64,000 nt of DNA from assembly GCA_000149265.1 (NCBI GenBank), contig CH002036.1, forward strand, positions 213,084 to 277,083, written 5' to 3'. Below the pieces are notes generated by a model. It made no database searches and was not told the DNA's origin. It saw nothing but the letters and a program-made list of their open reading frames with translations. Numbering within the stretch: position 1 is the first letter of the stretch; each line of letters starts with the position of its first letter. The DNA is from Ciona savignyi. Taxonomy: Eukaryota > Chordata > Ascidiacea > Phlebobranchia > Cionidae. Below are positions 33,552 to 46,040 of the stretch, in pieces. The translations under genes and the position numbers were made by a program.

Positions 33552-34808
33552 TATATGGGTCCCAATTCAACAATTGGGACACACATTCTTTTTGTCCGTT
33601 TTTTTTCTTTTTTTTCGTCAAAGGTTTGAATGAAACTTAGCCATTCGTTAGACAACATGGTCTAAATATGCAGAAACGAAACTTTTGGGTAATAAATCAG
33701 GTGGAATTTCCCTGGGAGGTTAAAACTAAAACGGTATTTTTTATGAAAAATTTAGCATTTTGTGGCATAGCGCTTGAAACGGCTGCTTTAATGTTATTAA
33801 AATACGGTAAAATGTTAATTTATTAGACACTCTTAGCCAATTAAAAGAATGTAAGTGCATTAGTCACTGATTTAACACTTAAAAGAAATAAAAAATTTAA
33901 CGAGTGAAACAACCTAAAAAACTAGATTTTGTTCTGAATTAGGATTGTTCTGAATTAGGATTGTGACAGGCATGTCGCCCTGACATCCATCAAAAAGAGT
34001 GATGGAATCGCTATGAAAATTGGAAATTTTTTAGACAACATGGTTAAGATATGCAGAAACCAAAATTTTTTGTTGATAAATCCAGGAGAATTTCTCTGGG
34101 ACGTTAAAAACCAAAACACATTTTTTCGGCTATTACAATTTCAATCAGATTTGGTGGAATGTAAGTAAGTGCATTAGTCACTGATTTTACACTTAAAAGA
34201 AATAATAAAATTACCAAGGGAAATGCCCTTAAAATGAAGATTTATACCTAAACCATGATTGTGACAGGTGTGATCTGTGGACCAGACATCTACCAAAAGT
34301 AGTAATGGAATCGCAATGAAAATTGGACATTTGTAAGACAACATGAACTAAATATGCAGTAACCAAAAATTTGGGTAATGAATAGGGGAATTCCTCTCAG
34401 ACGTTAAAAACCAAAAAGTTTTTTTTATTTCTGATAAATTAGATTTTGTGGCCATAGCGCTTAAACGGCTGCTTTGATGTTATTAAAATTCGGTAAAATG
34501 TTAAAACATTAAACACTCTGAGCCAATTAAAAAAAGAAAACATTTACATAGGTTAATTTCCATGAAAACAAAGATATGTTACTAAATTATGATTGTAACA
34601 GGCATGCCCATATCGCACTGACATCTCCAACAAAAGTCGACAAATCAGTTAAAAACTTTAAAAATTGTTACAAAACATGACTCACTTATGTAAAAACAGT
34701 AACTTATCTACTAACCCCGGGAAAATTCCCTGAAACAATGAAAAACTTAATCAGGCTGTTTAGAGAAATTAGCTTTATTTCACTACAGCGCTTGAAAAGA
34801 AACTATAA
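33552..34808 (+). mobile_element. Helitron-like element, copy 4, 3' end cut by copy 5
   Basis: Starts at TATGGGTCCCAATTC with the 5' hairpin and runs through three 330-bp units in the opposite orientation to copy 3. It stops within the last unit (TTGAAAAGAAACTATA), exactly where the CTAG end of copy 5 begins, so its own 3' end is missing. Confidence 0.7.
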
Positions 34809-35646
34809 CTAGAGAGTGTCAACCACGTGTTTAACCACCGCCATTTGTAAACCACAAGTTGTATGCCATATATTCATGCTACAGGGCCCCTAACCATAAT
34901 TTGTATTTTATTCACTAAATATGTAGTTTGTTTCTGCAAGCATAAACGCATGGGTCCCATAGTTGTCCAACCAAACTTCTTTTCCATGTGTAGTTAAAAA
35001 AAGAATAAACGTCGTAAATTTACAAACATTTCACCACAGATGTTTTAAATTAAAACTTTTTAAGCGCTGTAATGAAACAAAGCTAAATTGCCAAAACAAT
35101 TTAACTTTATTTCATGCCCGATTTAGTTTTTCATGGTTTCAGGGAATTCCCTTAGGTTTAGTAGATTATTTTCTGTTTTTATATGTTGGCCATGTTATGT
35201 AACAATTCTTAAAGTTTTAATCTGATTTGTCGACTCCTTGTTGAAGATGTCAGTGCGATATGGCATGTCTGTCACAATCATAATTCAGAAACATATCTTC
35301 GTTTTTTAGGGGAATTACCCTAAACAAACGTTTTTTTAATTTTAATTGGCACAAAGTAAATCTAATTAAAATTAGAGCAGCCGTTCAAGCCCTATGCCCC
35401 AAAAAGCTAATTTATTAGAAAAAAAACGTTTTGGTTTTTAACGTCTCAAGGGAATTCCCCTAAATTCATTACCCTAAATTTAGGTTTCTTCATATCTAGA
35501 CCATGTTGTCCAACAAATAACCAAATTTTATTGCGATTCCAATAACCTTTCTGGTAGATGTCATGCCTGTCAAGCGTTACGAAAAAAAAGAAAAAAAAAA
35601 CGGACAAAAACAATATGTGTTCCATTTTTTCAAATAGGACGCATAA
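34809..35646 (-). mobile_element. Helitron-like element, copy 5
   Basis: Has both termini (CTAGAGAGTGTC at 34809; GGACGCATAA at 35637-35646) but only the first unit plus about one 330-bp unit, the shortest two-ended copy. Inner hairpin arms are TTCCATTTTTT and AAATAGGA, partly degraded. Confidence 0.7.
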
Positions 35647-35897
35647 TTTAAAACATATGCGGTGAAATGTTCGTAAATTTAGGACGTATATTTTTTATTG
35701 AATTACACATGGAAAATAAGTTTGGTATGTTAACTATGGGACCCATGCGTTTATACTTGCAGAAACAAAAACTACATACTCAGTGCATAAAATACAAATT
35801 GTGGTTATTGACCGACCCTGTAACATGAATATAGGTTGTATAAACAACATGTGTTTTACAAATAGTGGTGGGTAAACACGTGGTTGACACTCTCTAG
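35647..35897 (+). mobile_element. Helitron-like element, 3'-end fragment (copy 6)
   Basis: Only the 250-bp non-repetitive 3' block is present, from ATGCGGTGAAATGTTCGTAA to GTGGTTGACACTCTCTAG, directly abutting the 5' end of copy 5 in the opposite orientation. Confidence 0.7.
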
Positions 35898-36590
35898 TTA
35901 TGGGTCCCATTTGAAAGATTTTTCTTTCGTTTTTTTTGTCAAACGCTTGACAGGCATGGCATGTCGCCCTGACATCTACCAGAAGGAAAAATGGAATCGC
36001 AATAAGACTTTGCCATTTGTTTGACAACATGGTCTAGTTCTAGATGGGCAGAAACCAAAATTTTGGAATATAAAACCAGGGGAATTCCCCTGGGACGTTA
36101 AAAACCAAAACGGTATTTTTTTTCTAAAAACTAGCTTTTTTGGGCATAGCGCTTGAACGGCAGCTCCAATTTAAATCAGATTTGGTGAAATGTAAATGCA
36201 TTAGTAACTGATTTAACACTTAGAAGAAATAAAAAAAATAACTAGGAATATACCCTACAAAATAACATTTTGTTTTCAAATCATGATTGTGACAAGCACG
36301 CGAATGTCGCCCCGACATCTACCGGAAGGAAAAATGGAATCTCAATTAAGCTTTGTTTTTTGTTAAACAACAAGGTCTAGATATACAGAAAGCAAAATTT
36401 TGGGTAATAAATTTAGGGAAATTCCCCTGGGACGTTAAAAACCAAAACTCTCCTTTTTTTCTAACAAATGGACTTTTTTGGGCATAGCGCTTGAAAGGCT
36501 GCTCCAATTTGAATCAAATTTACTAGAATGTATGTGCATTAGTCACTGATTTAACACTTAAAAAATAAAAACATTACCTAGGGGGAAAAT
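35898..36590 (+). mobile_element. Helitron-like element, 3'-truncated copy 7
   Basis: Begins TTATGGGTCCCATTTG immediately after the CTAG terminus of copy 6 (head-to-tail) and contains two 330-bp units before losing similarity near 36590. Confidence 0.7.
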
Positions 36591-39204
36591 GGCTGCTATT
36601 AAACTTTCTTACTGTAAAGAAACTGTTGAGTGATAATAGGCAGAGGGTATTTGCAATTTCTAACGCCCGAGCACAATGATTATAATTGGAGTAATATGAA
36701 AAACTCGCAAACGAGTTTCTGCACCGTCACGCATGAGACCATTTATGGAAAGTCATTGCTGAATACTGTTGTTTGTTTATTATTAAGGCTTTTCGGAATA
36801 TTTTAGCCGCTTAACATTTCTGTATAAGGCAGGAAAAAACATAATATAGGCCTATACAACAAGTGGAAGTTTTACCAATATGTGTAAATCATGGGTGGTG
36901 TTGTCTGTTGAAAATCGACTACTGTAGAGTAATTATAAAATATGTTGTATATTCCGATTTTGACAGGAATGGCGTTTTATGCCGTATACCAAGCATAAAA
37001 TTTTATTGTTAAAAAAGAAGGTATTTTTTATGTTTGGCATACAGATAAAGGTCACAAAGACAGATCGTATGTGGACGCCTATTTGTAATATCAGGCGGAT
37101 ATAGCACCAATGAATCTTGACTACCTGGGTAAACTAGGACGCAAATAGTTGTTTACATATAGAAAATCAAAAAGAAAAATGTCCAAATCAAATCTGCCAT
37201 TCACCACAACATGTCCTTTTCGGGTTTTTAAACAAATTATTCCCGCTGTGGTGAAATTTAATGTCGTGAAACAACGCCAAGTATAGCCTAGAGTCAAACT
37301 TGCCAAAACAAGTCGTACTTGTTTAGCGAATTAAACACTCGGCTAATCGACTATAAACAACCATGCATAATAAACTGGTTCATTGTCTTTGAGTGCGGGC
37401 TTAAGTATTTTTGTAAACTTTATCGTATATGTGCCATCTCCTAATTAAGGCAGCAACGCCGCGAACTGCATCATACGACCCCATGAAGCCATACTATCGC
37501 CAACCAAGTTTGATGAAATCAGTAGCGTATATCAACGCCGATTTGCGTCGGAAGAAAATATAAATTAATAACCTCGCATTACGTTAGAGAGACAAAATAT
37601 CGCATGACTTCAAGGATGAGGAAGTTGATAACAACCAATATTAGAGCCGTTCAAGGCCAGTTAGACATGGTGCAGCGCTTATAAGAACCGATCAAACTTG
37701 GCATTGTATAGGTTCTAAATACGGATCGTGTGATTCGACGTGGAATTGGCGGAGAACACTTAACGCGTGTGGGAATGGGTGGTTCTACAGCAGATTCGAT
37801 ATGGGTCAGTGCGATGTCTTATATATTTGGTCTTAATTTGCACCGACGTTAAGCAAACGGGAAAAACAGTCGTAGCTAACTTCTTCTGTGTTTGTACAAA
37901 CGGACTTAACGACTTCGGAGTATTCGACACACTTAGACGGCATGTCCCTTCATTTTCTTTAAACTAAGATAAATCGGAAGGTTTAAATTATGGAATAGAA
38001 AATTCGAACTACTTTTGAAATCGAAAAACGACAACACGCATTATATCGGGGAATTTCATTCAACATATAAAGGAGCTTCTTCGTTGTTGTCAGACCGAAG
38101 AATGGTCAGGCGGTTATGGTTTAGGTCGGTTTCGTCAATTTTCGTTGAAAGTGGTTTATTCTTAAAATCAAGCTTGGGTCACACAATCTTCTTGAGGAAG
38201 TTGCGTGTTTAAATAACGTTGGGCTCACCAATGTGCGCTCGTTTCTCTTCTTGGTTTTAATGACAGAGGCTTTGACTGTACTTACTTCAAAGAATACCTA
38301 CGGTCTTTGACAGCCTGCGCAATGGATTTCACCTTTATCAGAACGCCTTCTAATTAATATAGTACCCAATATATTTGGCATTTATTGATTCTAAAAAATA
38401 GTACTTTTGTTGAGTAGAGTTATAAATTATTCATCCGCTGCGTGTGCGTGTTTGACCTTAGTTGCTGCTATTTATTATTAGTGGTACATTTGCTTTAAAT
38501 GTCATAGTTGACTGTTCTTATATTGTTATTATATGGCGTTTCGTTTTGTTTTAGATGGGCGCTTAACAGTTAATTAAACCTTAGAAAATGAGGAATAGGA
38601 CACGAGGTCCAAAAAGTTTGTGTGCGTGGTGATTTACATTTGCACGTATTGCTAACTGTGGGAAACTAGGTAGAAAAACTATGTTCCAATATAAACATCG
38701 GCAAGACAAAGAAAGGCACAGGGTGGTGATTACGTCAATAGAAATACATAAGAGTAAACATGTTAGAGTAATTAAACTCAAACGCATATATTAGACATAA
38801 GATAAATTTAAAAATATATATATACCAGATGCTACAAGTCCTTTCATGGTAATTAACGCCCAGCAAAGAACGCTAAAAATTGTAGAGTTTTGGTAAAATA
38901 TAGTTTTACAGCTCTAAAGAAACTAACTTCAAAATATTACAAATGGGAAGTTCTGTATATAGAGTGGATATAATATAAACTGCTTAATTGTCAGAACAGA
39001 CATTCTTTGTTAGCAGTTGCCTCGTTACGAGATTAGTCAATCTACTTCATATGTAAAAATATTTTATTAGATAAACTCATGGGTCCCTACTTACCAAATC
39101 GAAAATTTAATATATATTTATTTCACATTTTATTTAAAATGGGAACAGGTTATTTGTTCCAATATACAAAACAACTAGAATCTCCCTACATATTATTTAG
39201 GTAT
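36591..39204. other. Intergenic stretch without recognised genes
   Basis: No convincing exon. The segment 38590-38800 is the second copy of the dispersed repeat at 7065-7290. A GC-richer block at 37440-38220 contains several short open frames on the plus strand (for example KFDEISSVYQRRFASEE near 37510), without domain or splice support; it may be an old element. Confidence 0.35.
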
Positions 39205-41400
39205 TATGCACATATTGTTTTTGTCCGTTTTTTCGTTTTTTTTCGTCAAAGGTTTGACAGGCATGGCATGGCGCCGCGACATCTACCAGAAGGAATAATG
39301 GAATCGTAATGAAACTTAGCCATTTGTTAGACAACATGGTCTAGATATGCAGAAACCAAAATTTTGGGTGATAAAATCTAGGGGGAATTCCCCTGGGAAG
39401 TTAAAAACCAAAACGGTATTTTTTATAAAAAAAATTAGGTTTTTGTGGCATATCGCCTAAACAGCTGCTCCAATTTGAATGAGATTTGGTAAAATGTAAG
39501 TGCATTGGACACTGATTTAACACTTGAAAAAAATAAAAAATTTACCTAGGGAAATACCCTAAAAATAAGATTTTGTTCTCAAATCATGATTATGACAGGC
39601 ATGGCGCCCCGACATCTACCAGAAGGAATAATGGAATCGTAATGAAACTTAGCCATTTGTTAGACAACATGGTCTAGATATGCAGAAACCAAAATTTTGG
39701 GTGATAAATCTAGGGGAATTCCCCTGGGAAGTTAAAAACCAAAACGGTATTTTTTATAAAAAAAATTAGGTTTTTGTGGCATATCGCCTAAACAGCTGCT
39801 CCAATTTGAATGAGATTTGGTAAAATGTAAGTGCATTGGACACTGATTTAACACTTGAAAAAAATAAAAAAATTACCTAGGGAAATACCCTAAAAATAAG
39901 ATTTTGTTCTCAAATCATGATTATGACAGGCATGGCGCCCCGACATCTACCAGAAGGAATAATGGAATCGTAATGAAACTTAGCCATTTGTTAGACAACA
40001 TGGTCTAGATATGCAGAAACCAAAATTTTGGGTGATAAATCTAGGGGAATTCCCCTGGGAAGTTAAAAACCAAAACGGTATTTTTTATAAAAAAAATTAG
40101 GTTTTTGTGGCATATCGCCTAAACAGCTGCTCCAATTTGAATAAGATTTGGTAAAATGTAAGTGCATTGGACACTGATTTAACACTTGAAAAAAATAAAA
40201 AATTTACCTAGGGAAATACCCTAAAAATAAGATTTTGTTCTCAAATCATGATTATGACAGGCATGGCATGGCGCCCCGACATCTACCAGAAGGAATAATG
40301 GAATCGTAATGAAACTTAGCCATTTGTTAGACAACATGGTCTAGATATGCAGAAACCAAAATTTTGGGTGATAAATCTAGGGGAATTCCCCTGGGAAGTT
40401 AAAAACCAAAACGGTATTTTTTATAAAAAAAATTAGGTTTTTGTGGCATATCGCCTAAACAGCTGCTCCAATTTGAATAAGATTTGGTAAAATGTAAGTG
40501 CATTGGACACTGATTTAACTATTGAAAAAAATAAAAAAAAATTACCTAGGGAAATACCCTAAAAATAAGATTTTGTTCTCAAATCATGATTATGACAGGC
40601 ATGGCATGGCGCCCCGACATCTACCAGAAGGAATAATGGAATCGTAATGAAACTTGGCCATTTGTTAGACAACATGGTCTAGATATGCAGAAACCAAAAT
40701 TTTGGGTGATAAATCAAGGGGAATTCCCCTGGGATGTTAAAAACCAAAACGTTTTTTTTTCTTAGCTTTTGTGGGCATAGCGCTTGAACTAGCTTTTGGG
40801 GGCATAGCGGTTGAACGGCTGCTCTAATTTTGATCAGATTCAGTGAAATGTTAGACCATTAGACACTTTGTGCCAATTAAAAAATAGAAAACATTTACTT
40901 AGGGTAATTTCCTTGAAAACGAAGATATGTTCTTGAGTTACGATTGTAACAGACATGCCATATCTCGCACTGACATCTCTAATAAGCAGTCTACAAGTCA
41001 GATTAAAACTTTAAGAATTGTTCCATAACATAAGTCACTTATAAAAACATAAACTTATCTACTAAACCCAGGGGAATTTCCTGAAACCATTAAAAAATTA
41101 ATCGGGCTGTTTTGGGAATTTAGCCTTATTTCACTACAGTGCTTGAAAAGAAGCTTTAATTTAAAATATTTGTGGTGAAATGTTCGTAAATTTTAGACGT
41201 TTATCTTTTATTTAACTGCACATGAAAAATAAGTTTGGTTGGTTAACTATGGGACCCATGCGTTTATGCTTGCAGAAACAAACTATATACTCGGTGTATA
41301 AAATACAAATTGTGGTTAGGGACCCTGTAGCATGAATATATGGCACACAACATGTGTTTTACAAATAGTGGTGGTTAAACACGTGGTTGACACTTTCTAG
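39205..41400 (+). mobile_element. Helitron-like element, copy 8, with expanded tandem core
   Basis: Lacks the outermost 5' hairpin (starts near GCACATATTGTTTTTGTCCG) but has a complete 3' end, GTGGTTGACACTTTCTAG at 41400, followed by T. It is the longest copy. Its core is an array of five units starting (at GACATCTACCAGAAGG) at 39278, 39611, 39942, 40278 and 40616, then a more diverged unit and the distinct last unit (TCGGGCTGTTTTGGG). Confidence 0.75.
39278..40730 (+). repeat. Near-identical 331-338 bp tandem array inside copy 8
   Basis: Unit starts are 333, 331, 336 and 338 bp apart. Units differ mainly by the number of GCATG repeats in GACAGGCATGGCATGGCG and by single bases (TGAATGAGAT or TGAATAAGAT). 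Units in other copies of the element are clearly more diverged, so this array expanded recently by unequal exchange. Confidence 0.85.
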
Positions 41401-41404
41401 TTAT

Positions 41405-42660
41405 AAAATGTTATTGCAATTACAACCATATTGTCTGGGCTAACTTAACACAATTGGACGTAATTGTAGTTAACAAATAGTTGAGACTCTCTATTGAAAA
41501 ATGATAATGTTGTCATGTTCATGCAGTTAAACGCCATGTTAAATAATACCCATTTCAGCATTTTTTGTTTGACGTAATCTTGGAATTTGTCACGGGCTTT
41601 AAGATAGTAGAAGTTGTGCAATTTTAGTTAAGCGTTTTGGATAAGATTAAACCCTAAAATTTGTCAAATTGGCTAACACATCTAAAAGTTTATTTTCATT
41701 TAAATACTTTTTCCTACAGGACGATCTCCGTCGGACAAAGCAATTCTGTCATGTGTTTAGCGAAAAATATTCCCAAACAATTTGGGAAATTTCTCTAAGT
41801 AATTAAAAAGTAATTAACTTTTTAACATTTGGTAAGGGCACTAGCAACTTACACAATTAATTTAAATTTAAGGTGTTTCGGGAGGACGTTGCGATCCCTA
41901 GATTGTCTAATTACGAAGCAAGTCTAATAGTGTTTTACGATTCTAGGTATGTTTTCTATCATTTAGGTCATGTTTTCTATTATATCATTCTAGGTCATGT
42001 TTTCTATCATATCGTTCTTTAAAATGGACGGTGAATGCACCCATGTCAAAGTTTTTGACTAAAGGCACCTATAATTAAAAATACATAAGTTTTTACATAT
42101 TTAGGTCATGATGTCTATCATATCTTTTCTTTAAATTTCAGACGCTTAATACACTCATGACAAAGCTTTTATATTACTTAAAAACAGTATTCTCATGCGG
42201 TTGTTATTTCATATTTGTATAATTATGTATATATAATGCATACAAAAAATGAAATGAATCATTAAAGAGCAAAACTATGTTACTTACAACGACAGATGGG
42301 GGGATGAGACCATTCACCATTCATACACCTCATATATCTATTGCCTGATGGTCGGAAGCCGTTGTTACAGGCAACAGAGACACGTTCATACTCTTCCCAT
42401 GACTGTTGATTTGGATTAACTCTAACCAAAGTTCCGTTTGCTGGGGCTTGTGGGATGCCGCATCTCATGATATCTGTTTGGACATTTACATTTTTAATAC
42501 ATAAAACGATGTACTTAAATACACACCCACTTAAATAATTTTATCATGCGATTGCGATAACAAGTGATCGATTGTTGATCTCAAAGTATGAATACGATGC
42601 ATTGTTTCGAAATGAAACTCAGCCGATACTTCAGTAATTGTCGGCCAATTTATTATAATA
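41405..42660 (-). repeat. CCP duplication unit A (about 1.26 kb)
   Basis: From ATTACAACCATATTGTCTGG to about 42660, repeated almost exactly at 42664-43920. The unit holds one CCP exon (42288-42473) plus its flanking intron. Differences include small indels such as ATATCATTTTAGGTCATG, present once more in unit B. Confidence 0.85.
42288..42473 (-). CDS. CCP/sushi exon
   Basis: 62 codons, phase 1 to 1, acceptor CCAAACAG, donor T|GTAAGTAAC. Reads IMRCGIPQAPANGTLVRVNP, then SWEEYERVSVACNNGF, variable part RPSGNRYMRCMNGEWSHPPI. Differs from the exon at 43571 by only two residues (LVRV here, LLGV there). Splicing of one such exon to the next gives a linker of about four residues (CRYIMRCG). Confidence 0.88.
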
Positions 42661-42663
42661 TGT

Positions 42664-43920
42664 TATAGCAATCAGAACCACATTGTCTGGGCTAACTTAA
42701 CACAATTGGACGTAATTGTAGTTAACAAATAGTTGAGACTCTCTATTGAAAAATTATAATGTTGTCATGTTCATGCAGTTAAACGCCATGTTGAATAATA
42801 TCCATTTCAGCATTTTTTATTTGCCGTAATCTTGGAATTTGTCACGGGCTTTAAGATAGTAGAAGTTGTGCAATTTTAGTTAAGCGTTTTGGATAAGATT
42901 AAACCCTTAAATTTGTCAAATTGGCTAACACATCTAAAAGTTTATTTTCATTTAAATACTCTTTCCTACAGGATATCGATCTCTGTCGGACAAAGCAATT
43001 CTGTGCATGTGTTTAACGTCGAAACATACTTCCCAAACAATTTGGGAAATGTTCTCTAGAGTAATTAAAAAGTAATTAACTTTTTAACATTTGGTAAGGG
43101 CACTAGCAACTTACACAATTAATTTAAATTTAAGGTGTTTCGGGAGGACGTTGCGATTCCTAGATTGTCTAATTACGAAGCAAGTCTAATAGTGTTTTAC
43201 GATTCTAGGTATGTTTTCTACCATTTAGGTCATGTTTTCTATTATATCATTTTAGGTCATGTTTTCTATTATATCATTTTAGGTCATGTTTTCTATCATA
43301 TCGTTCTTTAAAATGGACGATGAATGCACCCATGTCAAAGTTTTTGACTAAAGGGACCTATAATTAAAAATACATCAGTTTTTACATATTTAGGTCATGA
43401 TGTCTATCATATCTTTTATTTAAATTTCAGACGCTCAATACACTCATGACAAAGCTTTTATATTACTTAAAAACATTATTGCGGTTGTTAATTCGTATTT
43501 GTATAATTATGTATATATAATGCATACAAAAAAGAAATGAATCATTAAAGAGCAAAACTATGTTACTTACAACGACAGATGGGGGGATGAGACCATTCAC
43601 CATTCATACACCTCATATATCTATTGCCCGATGGTCGGAAGCCGTTGTTACAGGCAACAGAGACACGTTCATACTCTTCCCATGACTGTTGATTTGGATT
43701 CACTCCAAGCAAAGTTCCGTTTGCTGGGGCTTGTGGGATGCCGCATCTCATGATATCTGTTGGGCGTTTACATTTTAAAGTATTGAACGATGTACTTAAA
43801 TAACCATTGCACCATGTTTCTAGTGTTGTTAAAGTTTACAGCAATAACTCCTATGCTGGAATTAGGAATGAGGCAAAATTTGGGGTTGGGGTAAGATATT
43901 GTATGCGTGGTAAGTAAATT
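42664..43920 (-). repeat. CCP duplication unit B
   Basis: Tandem copy of 41405-42660. The exon start-to-start distance is 1283 bp. The match includes CACATTGTCTGGGCTAACTT at the right start and the CAGGATATCGATCTCTGTCG stretch, which reads CAGGACGATCTCCGTCG in unit A. Confidence 0.85.
43571..43756 (-). CDS. CCP/sushi exon, near-identical neighbour of the 42288 exon
   Basis: 62 codons, phase 1 to 1, acceptor CCCAACAG, donor T|GTAAGTAAC. Same sequence as the 42288 exon except LLGVNP for LVRVNP. Silent and replacement differences are both rare, so the duplication is recent or gene conversion keeps the pair alike. Confidence 0.88.
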
Positions 43921-44225
43921 AAATTCGAAGAAAGTGAAGATTTTATTCAACAGGAAAGAATTGAGAGGTGTGCCACCTAACAAAACTTGCATTACCTTGA
44001 ACAAGATCTTGTATAGTAATATGGTATTTTATATAAACTAACAAACTGTGGTAATCAAGTAAAACTCTATTACAGCATTTTTTATTGCAGAATGTTGACT
44101 AAATCTATTTAAAAAACATTTGGATGTGTTACGTAACAACATATTGAGAATAATAATTTTAGCTCTCGACGTAGGTATGTGAAACCACCCTACGAATCAT
44201 TCAATTTGTTAACATTAAATAATAA
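43757..44225 (-). repeat. Conserved intron block shared by three CCP units
   Basis: The segment from CATTGCACCATGTTTCTAG through GAAAGAATTGAGAGGTGTGC to CCACCCTACGAATCATT recurs at 47430-47869 and 51835-52280 with few changes, and in a decayed form at 21040-21190. It always lies just upstream of a CCP exon. Confidence 0.85.
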
Positions 44226-45613
44226 CTAGAGAGTGTCAACCACGTGTTTAGCCACCACTATTTGTAAACCACAAGTTGTATGCCATATACTTATGCTAAA
44301 GGGTCCCTAACCACAACTTGTATTTTATACACTGAATATGTAGTTTGTTTCTGCAAGCATAAACGCATGGGTCCCATAGTTATCAAACCAAACTTCTTTT
44401 CCATGTGTAGTTAAAAAAATAATAAAAGTCTTAAATTTACAGACCTTTTCATCACAAATGTTTTAAATTAAACCTTCTTTTCAAGCGCTGATGTGAAATG
44501 AAGCTAAATTGCCAAAACAACCCGATTTAGTTTTTTATGGTTTCAGGGAATTCCCCTGGGTTTAGTAGATAAGTTTCTGTTTTTACATATGTATGTCATG
44601 TTAAGTAAAATTTCTTAAAGTTAATCTGATTTGTCGACTCCTTGTGTGATTTGTCGACTCCTTGTGCAGCCGTTCAAGCGCTATATGCCACAAAAAGCTA
44701 ATTTATTGAAAAAAAACTTTTCGATTGTAACGTATCAGGGGAATTCCCCTAGATTCATTGCCTAAAATTTTGATATCTGCATATCTAGACCATGTTCTTA
44801 TACAAATGTCAAATTTTTATTGACATTGCACTACCCCTTTTTTTTCGGACGACATGACATGCTTGTCAAAATCATGATTTAAGAACAATTACCTATTTTT
44901 AAGGTATTTTCCTAGGTAATTTTTTTATTTGTTTTAAGTTTTAAATCAGTGACTAATGCACTTACATTCCAGAGAAATGATTCAAATTGGAGCAGCCGTT
45001 CAAGCGCTATGCCCCCAAAAAGCTAATTTTTTAGAAAAAAATACCGTTTTGGTTTTTAACGTCGCAGGGGAATTCCCCTGAATTTATCACCCAAAATCTT
45101 GTTTTCTACATATCTATACAATGTTGCCTAACAAATACCAAAGTTTGATTGCGATTCTATTTTTCCTTCTGGTAGATGTCGGTGCGACATGGCGTGCTTG
45201 TCACAATCATGATTTGATAACAAAATCTTATTTTTTAGGGTATTTCCCTAGGTAATTTTATTTTTCTTTTAAGCATTAAATCAGTTACTGCTGCACTTAC
45301 ATTTCACCAAATCTGATTTAAATTGGAGCTGTCGTTTAAGCGCTATGCCCCAAAAAAGCTAGTTTTTTAGAAAAAAAAAACGTTTTTGATTTTAACATTC
45401 CAGGGGAATACCCCTACTTTTATCTCCCAAACTTTTGGTTTCTGCTCATCTAGACCATGTTTTCTAACAAATGGTGAAGTTTCATTGCGATTCCATCATT
45501 CCTTCTGGTAGATGTCGGGCGACATTCCATGCCTGTCCAGCGTTTGACGAAAAAAACGTAAAAAAACGGACAAACACAATATGTGTCCCATTTTGTGCAA
45601 ATGTGACCCATAA
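44226..45613 (-). mobile_element. Helitron-like element, complete copy 9
   Basis: Opens CTAGAGAGTGTCAACCACGT at 44226 and closes TGTGACCCATAA at 45613. It sits at the same place relative to the CCP intron block as copy 10 at 47870, so the insertion predates the duplication of this segment. Confidence 0.75.
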
Positions 45614-46040
45614 CTATTACCATAGTTTTACAAAAATCGGGAAAGGGAAATTCCCTCTTTCGGCGAAAATCTAAATTAGAGTGTCACTTTTAGCATTTAT
45701 GCATTATTGACTGTAGCTTCACAACATGTTGCTTAAATTATTAAGTTTGGGTTGTAGCATTGTGTTCTAAAATTGTCCCCTGTCGAAATTGCATTTAATA
45801 TTTTTTTGGGGGGGGTGGGGGAATTATCTTAACGTGTAGGAAAATAGGTATTTCAGTTTGGTAGTTATTTCAGTCCAATTCTGATGAATGTTGCAGTGTT
45901 GCTACGGCCTAAGAACGTGCGATTTAGTTGTTAAATCTGACTGGGTCCGACACAGTTAGTAAGCATTGTGTTTTTTTGTATTGACTTTTTTCCGCGTGTA
46001 TATTGAAAACTATTTGTTTATAGCAAATGCTACACTACGT
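45614..46040. repeat. Segment duplicated at 50496-50930
   Basis: CTATTACCATAGTTTTACAA, the GGGGGGGTGGGGG run, TGAATGTTGCAGTGTTGCTA and CGACACAGTTAGTAAGCATT are repeated almost exactly 4.88 kb to the right, with a shorter G run there. The copies diverge at TACACTACG, where the right copy continues into other sequence. Confidence 0.85.

Noticed and set aside
37440-38220. Possible gene in a GC-richer block
   Set aside because: Only short frames interrupted by stops, with no consistent splice sites or motif.
39278-40730. CRISPR-like or satellite array
   Set aside because: Repeat units are over 330 bp without unique spacers and lie within a transposon copy in a eukaryotic genome.
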